Positions 56,377-64,000 of a stretch of DNA of 64,000 nucleotides are shown piece after piece (positions within the stretch are counted from its first letter, which is position 1; each line of letters starts with the position of its first letter). Source of the stretch: Reyranella sp. (GTDB taxonomy: Bacteria > Pseudomonadota > Alphaproteobacteria > Reyranellales > Reyranellaceae); contig NZ_JAFKJN010000013.1 in the NCBI RefSeq assembly GCF_017305915.1, forward strand, positions 62,001 through 126,000. Direction: 5' to 3'. A program made the translations under genes and the position numbers. The notes beneath the pieces were generated by a model, which searched no databases, was not told the origin of the DNA, and saw nothing but the letters and a program-made list of their open reading frames with translations.

Positions 56377-58126
56377 GCTGCCGACCTGGAACCTGAGCGA
56401 CCTCTATTCCAGCCCCACCGGCGCCGACCTCGACACAGACCTGAAGCGCGCCGACCAGGATGCCGGGTCCTTTGCCAGGGACTACGAGGGCAAGGTCGCT
56501 GGCCTCGACGGCAAGACGCTCGGCGCCGCCGTGGCGCGCTTCGAGGCGCTCAGCGACCTGCTGGGCCGGATCGGCGCCTACGCCCAGCTCTATTACGCGC
56601 AGGATCAGGCCGATCCCAAGCGCGGCCAGTTCGCCCAGAACGTGTCGGAGAAGCTGAACGACGTCGGCTCGAAGCTGCTGTTCTTCGATCTCGAGCTCAA
56701 GAAGATCGAGGACACCGACCTCGCCGCGAAGCTGAAGGAGCCTGCGCTCGCCAAATATGAATCGTGGCTGCGCAACGTGCGCCTGTTCCGGCCGCACCAG
56801 CTTTCCGACGAGCTGGAGAAGTACCAGTACGACCAGTCGGTGGTCGGCAGCAGCGCCTGGTCGCGGCTGTTCGACGAGACGATCGCGCGGCTGCGCTATC
56901 CCTTCCGCAACGAGATGCTGAGCGAGTCGCAGATCCTCGACAAGCTCTCGAGCAAGGATGCCGAGGTCCGCAAGGATGCGGCGAAGTCCTTCGGCAAGGT
57001 CCAGGGCGACAACATCGCCGTCTTCTCGCTGGTGATGAACACCCTGATCAAGGACAAGGAGATCGACGATCGCTGGCGCAAGTACAAGCGGCCGCAGTCG
57101 TTCCGTAACCTCGCCAACGTGGTCGAGGACGAGGTCGTCGACGCGCTCGCGACGTCGGTGAAGGCCGCTTATCCGCGGCTGGCGCATCGCTACTACAAGC
57201 TCAAGGCCAAGTGGTTCGGCGTCGAGACGATGCCGTACTGGGACCGCAACGCGCCGCTGCCCGAGCACGACGACCGCACCATCCCATGGACCGAGGCCGA
57301 GAAGATCGTGCTCGATGCCTACGGCGCCTTCTCGCCGGAGCTGGCGTCGGTCGGCGCCAAGTTCTTCGGTACCGGCTGGATCGACGCGCCGGCGCGGCCG
57401 GGCAAGTCGCCGGGCGCCTTCGCCCATCCGACGGTGCCGTCGGCGCATCCCTATCTGCTGCTGAACTACCAGGGCAAGGTGCGGGACGTCATGACGCTGG
57501 CACATGAGCTCGGCCATGGCGTGCACCAGGTCCTGTCGGCGCGGCAGGGCGCGCTGATGGCCGACACGCCGCTGACGCTCGCCGAGACGGCGTCGGTGTT
57601 CGGCGAAATGCTGACCTTCCAGTCGCTGCTCAAGTCGGCGCCCGACCAGGCCACGCGCAAGGCGATGCTGGCCGGCAAGGTCGAGGACATGCTGAACACG
57701 GTGGTCCGCCAGATCGCCTTCTACGACTTCGAATCGCGCCTGCACGAGGAGCGGCGCAAGGGCGAGCTGACGCCCGACGCGATCGGCGAGATTTGGCTGG
57801 CGGTGCAGAGCGAGAGCCTGGGCCCGGCCTTCACCTTCGACGACGAGTACAAGCACTACTGGTCCTACATCGGGCACTTCATCCATTCGCCGTTCTACGT
57901 CTATGCCTACGCCTTCGGCGATTGCCTGGTGAACTCGCTGTACGCCGCCTACCAGTCGGGCCTGCCGGGCTTCCAGGGCAAGTATCTCGACATGCTGAAG
58001 GCGGGCGGCGTGAAGCGGCACAAGGAGCTGCTGGCGCCGTTCGGCCTCGACGCCTCCGACCCGGCATTCTGGGACAAGGGGTTGGGCGTGATCGCAGGCT
58101 TCGTCGACGAGCTCGAGACGTTCTAG
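56357..58126 (+). CDS. pepF: M3-family oligoendopeptidase PepF-like
   Basis: A 589-residue zinc metallopeptidase that cuts short peptides in the cytoplasm. The zinc motif HELGHGVHQVL lies near residue 382, with the third ligand Glu in ETASVFGEMLTFQSLL downstream. The N-terminal helical part starts ELPTWNLSDLYSSPTGADLD, as usual for PepF/OepF. The ATG at 56357 has AAGGAG. It follows the liv-type importer, so peptide and amino-acid use are linked by context. Confidence 0.94.
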   Translation: MNAVLGELPTWNLSDLYSSPTGADLDTDLKRADQDAGSFARDYEGKVAGLDGKTLGAAVARFEALSDLLGRIGAYAQLYYAQDQADPKRGQFAQNVSEKLNDVGSKLLFFDLELKKIEDTDLAAKLKEPALAKYESWLRNVRLFRPHQLSDELEKYQYDQSVVGSSAWSRLFDETIARLRYPFRNEMLSESQILDKLSSKDAEVRKDAAKSFGKVQGDNIAVFSLVMNTLIKDKEIDDRWRKYKRPQSFRNLANVVEDEVVDALATSVKAAYPRLAHRYYKLKAKWFGVETMPYWDRNAPLPEHDDRTIPWTEAEKIVLDAYGAFSPELASVGAKFFGTGWIDAPARPGKSPGAFAHPTVPSAHPYLLLNYQGKVRDVMTLAHELGHGVHQVLSARQGALMADTPLTLAETASVFGEMLTFQSLLKSAPDQATRKAMLAGKVEDMLNTVVRQIAFYDFESRLHEERRKGELTPDAIGEIWLAVQSESLGPAFTFDDEYKHYWSYIGHFIHSPFYVYAYAFGDCLVNSLYAAYQSGLPGFQGKYLDMLKAGGVKRHKELLAPFGLDASDPAFWDKGLGVIAGFVDELETF

Positions 58127-59476
58127 ATGGCGGACGACGAAGGCCCCTCGCTGGGCGGCCGGCTTGGCCGCTATGCGCGCGTCGGCGCCTCGGTCGGCGG
58201 CCTCGCCGTACGCCTGGCTGGCGAGCGCTATCTCGGCTGGACGCTCGACCGCGACAAGCACGCGGCCGAGCTGAAGAGCGCGCTGGGCGGGCTGAAGGGC
58301 CCGCTGATGAAGGCGGCGCAGCTTCTGGCCACCATTCCCGATGCGCTACCGCCCGAGTACGCCCGCGAGCTGGCGCAGCTTCAGGCCAACGCGCCGGCGA
58401 TGGGCTGGGCGTTCGTGAAGCGGCGCATGGCGACCGAGCTGGGGCCCGACTGGCAGGCCAAGTTCCGGAAGTTCGACAAGGAAGCCTCGTTCGCCGCCTC
58501 GCTGGGCCAAGTGCATCACGCCATCCTGCCCGCCAATCATCCGCTTGGGGGCCGCGAGGTCGCGGCCAAATTGCAGTATCCCGACATGGCCTCGGCGCTG
58601 GAGGCCGACCTCGACCAGCTCAAGGTGGTGTTCGCGGTCGGCCAGCGCTTCGACCCGGCGATCCGCACCGACGAGATCCAGGCCGAGATCAGGACCCGCC
58701 TGCGCGAGGAGCTCGACTACCGCCGCGAGGCAAAGCACGTCGCGCTCTACTGCCACATGCTGCGCGACGAGCCGAACGTCCACGTGCCCGAGACCGTGCC
58801 GGACTACTCGACCGACCGATTGCTGACCATGAGCTGGCTCGCCGGCGAGCCGCTGCTGAACTGGAAGGCGCGCAGCCAGGAGGAGCGCGATGCGCTCGCC
58901 ATCAACATGTTCCGCGCCTGGTACGTGCCGTTCTATGTCTACGGCGTGATCCACGGCGACCCGCATCTCGGCAACTACAGCGTCCGGCCCGACGGCTCGG
59001 TCAACCTGATGGACTTCGGTTGCGTGCGCGTCTTTCCGCCGCGTTTCGTCCGCGGCTCGATCGAGCTTTATCGCGCCCTCATGAGCGACGATACAGACCG
59101 TGCGGTGGCGGCCTACGAGGACTGGGGCTTCGCCGGCCTGAGCCGCGGCATGATCGCGGTGCTGAACCGCTGGGCTGCGTTCCTCTACGGCCCGCTGATG
59201 GACGACCGTCCGCGCCGCCTGACCGAAGGCATGGCCGAGGGCCACGGCCGCGACATGGCGCAGAACGTGTTCGGCGAATTGCGCCGCATGGGCGGCGTGC
59301 GGCCGCCGCGCGAGTTCGTGTTCATGGACCGCGCCGCGATCGGCCTGGGCGCCGTGTTCATCCACCTGCGGGCGTCGATCAACTGGCACCGGCTGTTCGA
59401 GGGCCTGATCGACGGCTTCGACGTCGATGCGCTGGCCAGCCGCCAGCAGGACGCCCTGGCGCACGCGGGTCTCTGA
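58127..59476 (+). CDS. ABC1/UbiB-family kinase-like protein
   Basis: A 449-residue atypical kinase-like protein. The KxGQ-helix position reads LMKAAQLLATIPDALPPEYA, where AAQ replaces the usual xGQ. The ExD motif is EELDYRREAKH, the catalytic loop VIHGDPHLGNYS and the metal Asp LMDFGCV. COQ8/UbiB proteins support ubiquinone synthesis; this member is a divergent branch. It begins right after the pepF stop and overlaps the next gene by one base. Confidence 0.88.
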   Translation: MADDEGPSLGGRLGRYARVGASVGGLAVRLAGERYLGWTLDRDKHAAELKSALGGLKGPLMKAAQLLATIPDALPPEYARELAQLQANAPAMGWAFVKRRMATELGPDWQAKFRKFDKEASFAASLGQVHHAILPANHPLGGREVAAKLQYPDMASALEADLDQLKVVFAVGQRFDPAIRTDEIQAEIRTRLREELDYRREAKHVALYCHMLRDEPNVHVPETVPDYSTDRLLTMSWLAGEPLLNWKARSQEERDALAINMFRAWYVPFYVYGVIHGDPHLGNYSVRPDGSVNLMDFGCVRVFPPRFVRGSIELYRALMSDDTDRAVAAYEDWGFAGLSRGMIAVLNRWAAFLYGPLMDDRPRRLTEGMAEGHGRDMAQNVFGELRRMGGVRPPREFVFMDRAAIGLGAVFIHLRASINWHRLFEGLIDGFDVDALASRQQDALAHAGL

Positions 59477-60405
59477 TGAACATCCTCGTGACGGGCTCGT
59501 CCGGCTGGCTGGCGCAGGACCTGATCCCGCGGCTGAAGCGTGCCGGTCACACCGTGGTCGGGCTCGACGTGCTGGCCGGCCCCCACACCGACATCGTCGA
59601 CACCGTCGCCAACCGCGACACGGTGCGCAAGGCGATCCGCGACCATCGTATCCAGGGCATCGTCCATGCCGGCGGGCTGCACAAGCCGCAGGTCGCCACC
59701 CACGATGCCACGCGCTTCATCGAGACCAACGTGCAGGGCACGCTGAACCTCTTACAGGAGGCGACGGCGCGTGGCTCGACGGTCGACCGCTTCGTCTTCA
59801 CCTCGACCACGTCGCTGATGATCTCGCAGGAGATCCGCGACGCCCACAGGCGCGGCGCCGATCGCGCCTTCTGGATCGACGAGGAGATGACGACACTGGA
59901 GCCGCGCAACATCTACGGCGTCAGCAAGCTCTCGGCCGAGCATCTCTGCCGGATGGTGCACGAGGCGTCGGGCCTGCCGACCGTCATCCTGCGCACCTCG
60001 CGCTTCTTCCCCGAGGAAGACGACATGGCGCACGAGATCATCCAGTCCAGCGCCAACACCAAGGCCAACGAGTTCCTGTTCCGCCGCCTCACCGTGCACG
60101 ACGCCGCCTCGGCCCACATCGTGGCGCTCGACCGCGCGCCGCAGATCGGCTTCGACACCTTCATCATCTCGGCGCTGACGCCGTTCAGCCCGGACGACTG
60201 CGAGCAGCTGATGGAGTACGCGCCGCTGGTCGTGCATCGCTACTTTCCGCGCTACCGCGAGATCTACGCCCGGCGCGGCTGGACGATGTTCGACTACATC
60301 GACCGGGTCTACGATTCGAACAAGGCGATGCGGCGCATGGGCTTCGTCTGTCAGACCGACTTCGGCGACATCCTCACCCAGCTCGACCGCGAGGACGGGA
60401 TCTGA
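59476..60405 (+). CDS. NAD-dependent epimerase/dehydratase
   Basis: A 309-residue extended short-chain dehydrogenase. The NAD motif is TGSSGWLAQDLIPRL (a GxxGxxA type), the active site has TSTTSLMIS and Tyr/Lys in NIYGVSKLSAEHLC. It is a sugar- or small-molecule epimerase/reductase of unknown substrate. It is the last of the run of overlapping genes that starts with livG. Confidence 0.88.
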   Translation: MNILVTGSSGWLAQDLIPRLKRAGHTVVGLDVLAGPHTDIVDTVANRDTVRKAIRDHRIQGIVHAGGLHKPQVATHDATRFIETNVQGTLNLLQEATARGSTVDRFVFTSTTSLMISQEIRDAHRRGADRAFWIDEEMTTLEPRNIYGVSKLSAEHLCRMVHEASGLPTVILRTSRFFPEEDDMAHEIIQSSANTKANEFLFRRLTVHDAASAHIVALDRAPQIGFDTFIISALTPFSPDDCEQLMEYAPLVVHRYFPRYREIYARRGWTMFDYIDRVYDSNKAMRRMGFVCQTDFGDILTQLDREDGI

Positions 60406-60724
60406 GCCATATGGGCGGCCTGGCAACGATCGCCGCCCGCTGCAGTTCGTCCAGGGCCTTCCCGCCGAGAGCCAGCGTCAAGACGCCCGACCGCAGCCAG
60501 TGCGGCGCGTTCCAGGCGAGCGGCGGCACCGGCCGGTAGCGATAGAGGGCAAGGCCGACGACGGCGAAGAACAACGGCGCCGGCGCCAGGACGAGCCCCC
60601 CGAACGTGGCGTTTGCAGGGCCGCGATGCTGCGCGCGTGCGGCCGATCGATCATGCGCAGGCGGTCGGCTGCATGGTAGAAGGCCTCGAACGGCAGGTCG
60701 GATGCGCGGGCTGAGGCGGAGCAT
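60374..60724 (-). CDS. Possible small membrane protein with a frame-shifted segment
   Basis: A 116-residue frame with one clear transmembrane helix in its second half (LVLAPAPLFFAVVGLALYRY) and high GC at third codon positions there. Between residues 9 and 40 the codon pattern fits the neighbouring frame instead (which reads DLPFEAFYHAADRLRM), and the switch back is at a C6 run (60596-60601; seven bases would restore it). So two compensating indels, or sequencing errors, are possible. It overlaps the epimerase 3' end. Confidence 0.35.
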   Translation of the reverse strand: MLRLSPRIRPAVRGLLPCSRPPAHDRSAARAQHRGPANATFGGLVLAPAPLFFAVVGLALYRYRPVPPLAWNAPHWLRSGVLTLALGGKALDELQRAAIVARPPIWLRSRPRGRAG

Positions 60725-60763
60725 GCAGGGGCTCTATAGCGGGCAGGGAAGGCGAGCAAGGCA

Positions 60764-61420
60764 ATGCGGCTGATCCTGGCCGGGCTCCTGCTGGGCGGCG
60801 CGCTGGCGTTGATGGTGGTGCTGGTCGCCTGGCTCGCCGACCGCCGGCTCGAGCGTTTCGCCGCGCCCTTCCTCGCCGACGATCCCCGGGCGCTGCCGAA
60901 GGTCGACGTGGCGCTGGTGCTGGGCGCCGCGCCGATCGGGCCGGAGGGCGGGCCCAACCGCTACTTCGAGTATCGCCTCGATGCCGCGGCTGCGCTGTGG
61001 CGCGCCGGCAAGGCCAAGTACCTGCTGGTGAGCGGCGACAACCGCCGTCCCGACTACGACGAGCCGACCGCGATGCGTGCCGGGTTGATCAAGCGCGGTG
61101 TGCCGGAGGCCGCGATCTATCGCGACTTCGCCGGCGTCCGCACCCGAGATTCGGTGCTGCGCGCCCGCGCGGTGTTCGGCCAGCAGCGGCTGATCGTCGT
61201 CAGCCAGGGCTTCCATGCCAGCCGCGCCGTCTTCCTGGCACGGCGCGAGGGCATCGAGACCTGGGGGCTCGCCGCCCGCGACGTGACGCGCGCCTACAGC
61301 ATCTTCACCGAGCTGCGCCGTTATCCGTCGGCGGTGCGCGCCCATCTCGACGTCTGGTTCGAGACGCCGCCGCGCCACACCGGCCCCACCATCGCCGTCG
61401 GGGTCGACCCGCCCAACTGA
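60764..61420 (+). CDS. DUF218/SanA-YdcF-like membrane protein, first copy
   Basis: A 218-residue protein with one N-terminal transmembrane helix and a DUF218 domain: VDVALVLGAAPIGPEGGPNR, KYLLVSGDNRRPDYDEPTAM and LIVVSQGFHASRAVFLARRE. SanA/ElyC-type proteins affect envelope integrity; chemistry is not known. It is followed directly by a related gene, starts overlapping by one base. Confidence 0.88.
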   Translation: MRLILAGLLLGGALALMVVLVAWLADRRLERFAAPFLADDPRALPKVDVALVLGAAPIGPEGGPNRYFEYRLDAAAALWRAGKAKYLLVSGDNRRPDYDEPTAMRAGLIKRGVPEAAIYRDFAGVRTRDSVLRARAVFGQQRLIVVSQGFHASRAVFLARREGIETWGLAARDVTRAYSIFTELRRYPSAVRAHLDVWFETPPRHTGPTIAVGVDPPN

Positions 61421-62037
61421 TGAAGCTGCTGCATTTCCTGGGGATCGGCGCGGCGGCTGTCGCGCTCGCGATCGCGTCACTCCTGACGCTTGGGGCGATG
61501 GCGTGGACCGCGCTCGACGCGTGGGGCCGCGCCTATGAGCTGGACGCGCCGCAGGCCTGGCCGCGGGTCGACGCCGTCCTGGTGCTCGGCACCTCGCCCT
61601 ACGGCAAGCGTGGGCAAGACCAGTGGACCTTGTCCTACCGCATGGATACCACCGCCGGCCTCTGGCACAGCGGCGCGGCCGACCGCTTCATCGTGAGCGG
61701 CAACCGCATCGACGACGACTACGACGAGCCGGCCGCCATGCGCGACGAGCTGGTGGCGCGCGGCGTGCCGGCCAAGGCGATCACGCTCGATCCGCTTGGT
61801 CGGCGCACCTGGGATTCGATCCGCCGCGCCCGCGACGTCTACGGCAAGCGTCGGCTGCTGATCGTCTCGCAGCGCGTCCACCTGGCCCGCGCCATCTTCC
61901 TGGCGCGGCATTTCGGGATCGAGGCCTGGGGCGTCGCGGCGCGCGGCACCGACCGCGACGGCTGGTACGAGGCCACGATGCGCAACCTCGCGAGCCTGCT
62001 CGCCTACTACGACGTCACGGTGAGGCTCGAGCGGTGA
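61420..62037 (+). CDS. DUF218/SanA-YdcF-like membrane protein, second copy
   Basis: A 205-residue protein with the same plan as its neighbour: one transmembrane helix, VDAVLVLGTSPYGKRGQDQW, RFIVSGNRIDDDYDEPAAMR and LLIVSQRVHLARAIFLARHF. The conserved YDEPxAMR and SQxxHxxRAxFLAR segments show that the two arose by tandem duplication and then diverged. It is co-transcribed with the first copy. Confidence 0.88.
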   Translation: MKLLHFLGIGAAAVALAIASLLTLGAMAWTALDAWGRAYELDAPQAWPRVDAVLVLGTSPYGKRGQDQWTLSYRMDTTAGLWHSGAADRFIVSGNRIDDDYDEPAAMRDELVARGVPAKAITLDPLGRRTWDSIRRARDVYGKRRLLIVSQRVHLARAIFLARHFGIEAWGVAARGTDRDGWYEATMRNLASLLAYYDVTVRLER

Positions 62038-62049
62038 TCGCCTTGGAGC

Positions 62050-63045
62050 CTATGCCGCCTTGGGCTTGAACACCCCGGCCTGATCGCGCAGTTCCGGCAC
62101 CGGCGAGACCACGGGCTTGCCGGTGAAATGGTTGTCGAGATTCTGCGTCACCAGTTGGGTCATGCGCCGCTGCGCATGCTCGGTGCCGCCACCGAAATGC
62201 GGCGTCATCACCAGGTTGTCGAGGCCCAGCAGCTCGGTGCCCTCGTAGGGCTCCTCGTCGTAGACGTCGAGCGCCGCGCCCTCGATCACGTTGGTGCGCA
62301 GCGCCTCGGCGAGGTCGGCCTCGCTGACCGCCCAGCCGCGCGAGATGTTCAGCACGTGGCCGCGCGGGCCCAGCGCCTTCAGCACGTCCATGTTGATGAT
62401 GTGGCGGTTGGAGGCGTCGGAGCGCAGGGCGACGATCAGGTAGTCGCACCAGGTCGCGAGCTCCATCGCGTTGGGGAAGTAGCGGAAGTCGACGTCGGTC
62501 CGCTTGTTGCGGTTGCAGTAGCCGATCTCGACGTCGAAGCCCTTGATGCGCTTGGCGAACTCCAGGCCGATCGCGCCCAGGCCCAGGATGCCGACCTTGC
62601 CGCCGGTCAGGCCGGCGATCGGGCCGAAGCGGTTGGGGATGCGCTTGGTCCATTCGCCGCGCCGGATCATCTTGTCGGCGCGCACGATGCGCCGGGTCGA
62701 GGCGAGCAGGATGGCGACCGCCATCTCGGCGACGTCGGGGGCGTTCGCGTCGGCGCCGTGGGTGATCATGATGTTGCGCTTGCGGGCGGCGGCGAGGTCG
62801 ACCCGCTCGTAACCGGTGCCGTAGCAGCAGAAGAGGGAGAGCCGCGGCAGCGCCTCCATCATTGCCTCGGAGAGGCCGACGCTGCCGGTGCTGACAATCG
62901 CCTGCACCTTGTCGGCGACGCCGGGCGGGATGTGCGCCGGCGTGGGCTTGTCCATATGGCCCGCGATCTCGTAGCGCTCGCCGATGGTGGCCAGTGTCGT
63001 CTTGGTGAAATGGAAGCCGGTCAGGATCACGGGACGGTCGGTCAT
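62050..63045 (-). CDS. D-isomer-specific 2-hydroxyacid dehydrogenase
   Basis: A 331-residue NAD(P)-dependent dehydrogenase of the glyoxylate/hydroxypyruvate-reductase group. The coenzyme motif is VGILGLGAIGLEFAKRI, the catalytic Arg lies in VLNISRGWAVSE-type position (after a variant LRSDASNRH loop), the Glu in DVYDEEPYEG and the His in TPHFGGGT. It could reduce glyoxylate or hydroxypyruvate; the exact substrate is unknown. It diverges from pntA. Confidence 0.9.
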   Translation of the reverse strand: MTDRPVILTGFHFTKTTLATIGERYEIAGHMDKPTPAHIPPGVADKVQAIVSTGSVGLSEAMMEALPRLSLFCCYGTGYERVDLAAARKRNIMITHGADANAPDVAEMAVAILLASTRRIVRADKMIRRGEWTKRIPNRFGPIAGLTGGKVGILGLGAIGLEFAKRIKGFDVEIGYCNRNKRTDVDFRYFPNAMELATWCDYLIVALRSDASNRHIINMDVLKALGPRGHVLNISRGWAVSEADLAEALRTNVIEGAALDVYDEEPYEGTELLGLDNLVMTPHFGGGTEHAQRRMTQLVTQNLDNHFTGKPVVSPVPELRDQAGVFKPKAA

Positions 63046-63150
63046 GGCTTGGCCCTAACATGCGCCCGTTGCATGCGTAAATCGTCAACGGCCCGCGCGG
63101 CGAAAAACCGGCTTGGCAAAGAACAAATCGCTGTGCAAGGTGCCCGCTCC

Positions 63151-64000
63151 ATGAAAATCGCCATTCTGAAAGAACGCCGCCCGCACGAGACCCGCGTGGC
63201 CGCGACTCCCGAGACCGTCAAGAAGCTGAAGGCGCTGGGCGCGGAGATCACGATCGAGGCCGGCGCCGGCAGCGCCGCTGCCTACACCGACCAGGCCTAT
63301 CAGGACGCCGGCGCAAATATCGTGCCGGATGCCGCGGCGGCGGCGGCGGCGGGCGACATCGTGTTCAAGATCCAGCGGCCGATGTCGGCCGAGGAGGGCG
63401 TCGACGAGCTCGCCCTGCTGCGCCAGGGTCAGACCTTGATGGCGCCGCTCGGCGCGCTGACCAACGCCGGCCTGGTGCAGGCGCTGGCCGGCAAGGGCGT
63501 GACCGCTTTCGCGCTCGAGCTGATCCCGCGCATCACCCGCGCCCAGTCGATGGACATCCTCTCCTCGCAGGCCAACCTCGCGGGCTACAAGGCGGTGCTG
63601 TTGGCGGCGAACAGTTTCGGCCGCATCTTCCCGCAGATGATGACGCCCGGCGGCACGCTCGCCCCGACGCGCGCCTTCATCATGGGCGTCGGCGTCGCGG
63701 GCCTGCAGGCGATCGCCACGGCGCGGCGCCTGGGTGCGATCGTGACGGCTACCGACGTGCGGCCGGCGACCAAGGAGCAGGTGCAATCGCTGGGCGGCAA
63801 GTTCGTCGCGGTCGAGGACGAGGAGTTCAAGGCGGCGGAGACCGCGGGCGGCTACGCCAAGCAGATGTCCGCCGAGTACCAGGCCAAGCAGGCGGCGCTG
63901 GTCGCCGAACATATCAAGCTGCAGGACATCGTGGTCACCACAGCGCTGATCCCCGGCCGCAAGGCGCCGGTCCTGGTGAGCGAGGACATGGTCAAGACCA
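63151..64000 (+). CDS. pntA: NAD(P) transhydrogenase subunit alpha (3' end outside window)
   Basis: The first 283 residues of the NAD-binding alpha-1 subunit. It starts MKIAILKERRPHETRVAATP and contains the RPMSAEEGVDEL, RITRAQSMDILSSQANLAGY and MTPGGTLAPTRAFIMGVGVA signatures; the last gives the Rossmann motif. The proton-pumping transhydrogenase transfers hydride between NADH and NADP. The frame is open at the window end; in alphaproteobacteria pntAA, pntAB and pntB normally follow. AAGGTG precedes the ATG. Confidence 0.96.
   Translation, partial: MKIAILKERRPHETRVAATPETVKKLKALGAEITIEAGAGSAAAYTDQAYQDAGANIVPDAAAAAAAGDIVFKIQRPMSAEEGVDELALLRQGQTLMAPLGALTNAGLVQALAGKGVTAFALELIPRITRAQSMDILSSQANLAGYKAVLLAANSFGRIFPQMMTPGGTLAPTRAFIMGVGVAGLQAIATARRLGAIVTATDVRPATKEQVQSLGGKFVAVEDEEFKAAETAGGYAKQMSAEYQAKQAALVAEHIKLQDIVVTTALIPGRKAPVLVSEDMVKT

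Overview
The window reads as a chromosomal segment of a GC-rich, aerobic, free-living alphaproteobacterium. The evidence is the alphaproteobacterial GAAC-N7-GAAC LexA box in front of recA, the serC-serA gene pair with a structured leader, many Tat-type substrate-binding proteins (Bug and Liv families), CaiB-type CoA transferase, one-chain indolepyruvate ferredoxin oxidoreductase, and dense intergenic palindromes. A Reyranella-like or other rhodospirilloid lineage would fit, but the sequence alone does not settle this. I see no rRNA, tRNA, CRISPR array, integrase, transposase or phage structural gene.

Layout. 1-4.1 kb: the 3' end of a long acyl-CoA dehydrogenase, a MORN-repeat secreted protein, a ferritin-like protein, a small winged-helix-like protein and hisZ. 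4.1-8.4 kb: a 1.4-kaa autotransporter. 8.5-12.2 kb: a GT2 glycosyltransferase, methyltransferase, cupin and polytopic membrane protein, followed by a 488-bp spacer full of dyads. 12.7-17 kb: an SGNH-like protein, then serC and serA divided by a 178-bp mosaic repeat. 17.5-18.1 kb: a carboxymuconolactone-decarboxylase/AhpD-like gene with an in-frame TGA exactly where the second cysteine of its CxxC motif is expected. A small hairpin of bacterial SECIS geometry follows, so this is a strong selenoprotein candidate and the main find. 18-25.6 kb: a Bug-type receptor, metallo-beta-lactamase lipoprotein, DUF488, flavoprotein, two unknown genes, a membrane protein and a CoA transferase. 25.6-29.7 kb: a ugp-like importer (two permeases and a binding protein, no ATPase) with a GpdQ-like glycerophosphodiesterase and a Pho-box-like element in front.

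29.7-34.5 kb is an island of small proteins around a membrane fatty-acid desaturase and two cold-shock genes. One cold-shock copy is deleted internally and in its promoter. 34.5-43.7 kb: recA with its SOS box and terminator, a YkgJ-like cysteine protein, alaS, small lipoproteins, an adenylate cyclase and an acyl-CoA-dehydrogenase-like monooxygenase. 43.8-50.7 kb: an OmpA lipoprotein, the indolepyruvate oxidoreductase, a nucleotide-sugar epimerase and a membrane protein. 50.7-60.4 kb: a tightly overlapping run made of the full branched-chain amino-acid importer (livG-livF-livK-livH-livM order), GAF protein, AAA NTPase, PepF-type peptidase, ABC1 kinase-like protein and epimerase. 60.4-64 kb: tandem DUF218/SanA-like proteins, a D-2-hydroxyacid dehydrogenase and the start of pntA.

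How genes work together: serC and serA make serine from 3-phosphoglycerate; the ugp-like importer plus GpdQ-like enzyme would take up and hydrolyse glycerophosphodiesters under phosphate control; desaturase plus cold-shock protein suggest adaptation to low temperature; the liv importer and indolepyruvate oxidoreductase suggest amino-acid catabolism. The same mosaic repeat sits inside two operons just upstream of a ribosome binding site (serA, livF), and REP-like palindromes have invaded the start regions of two membrane-protein genes.
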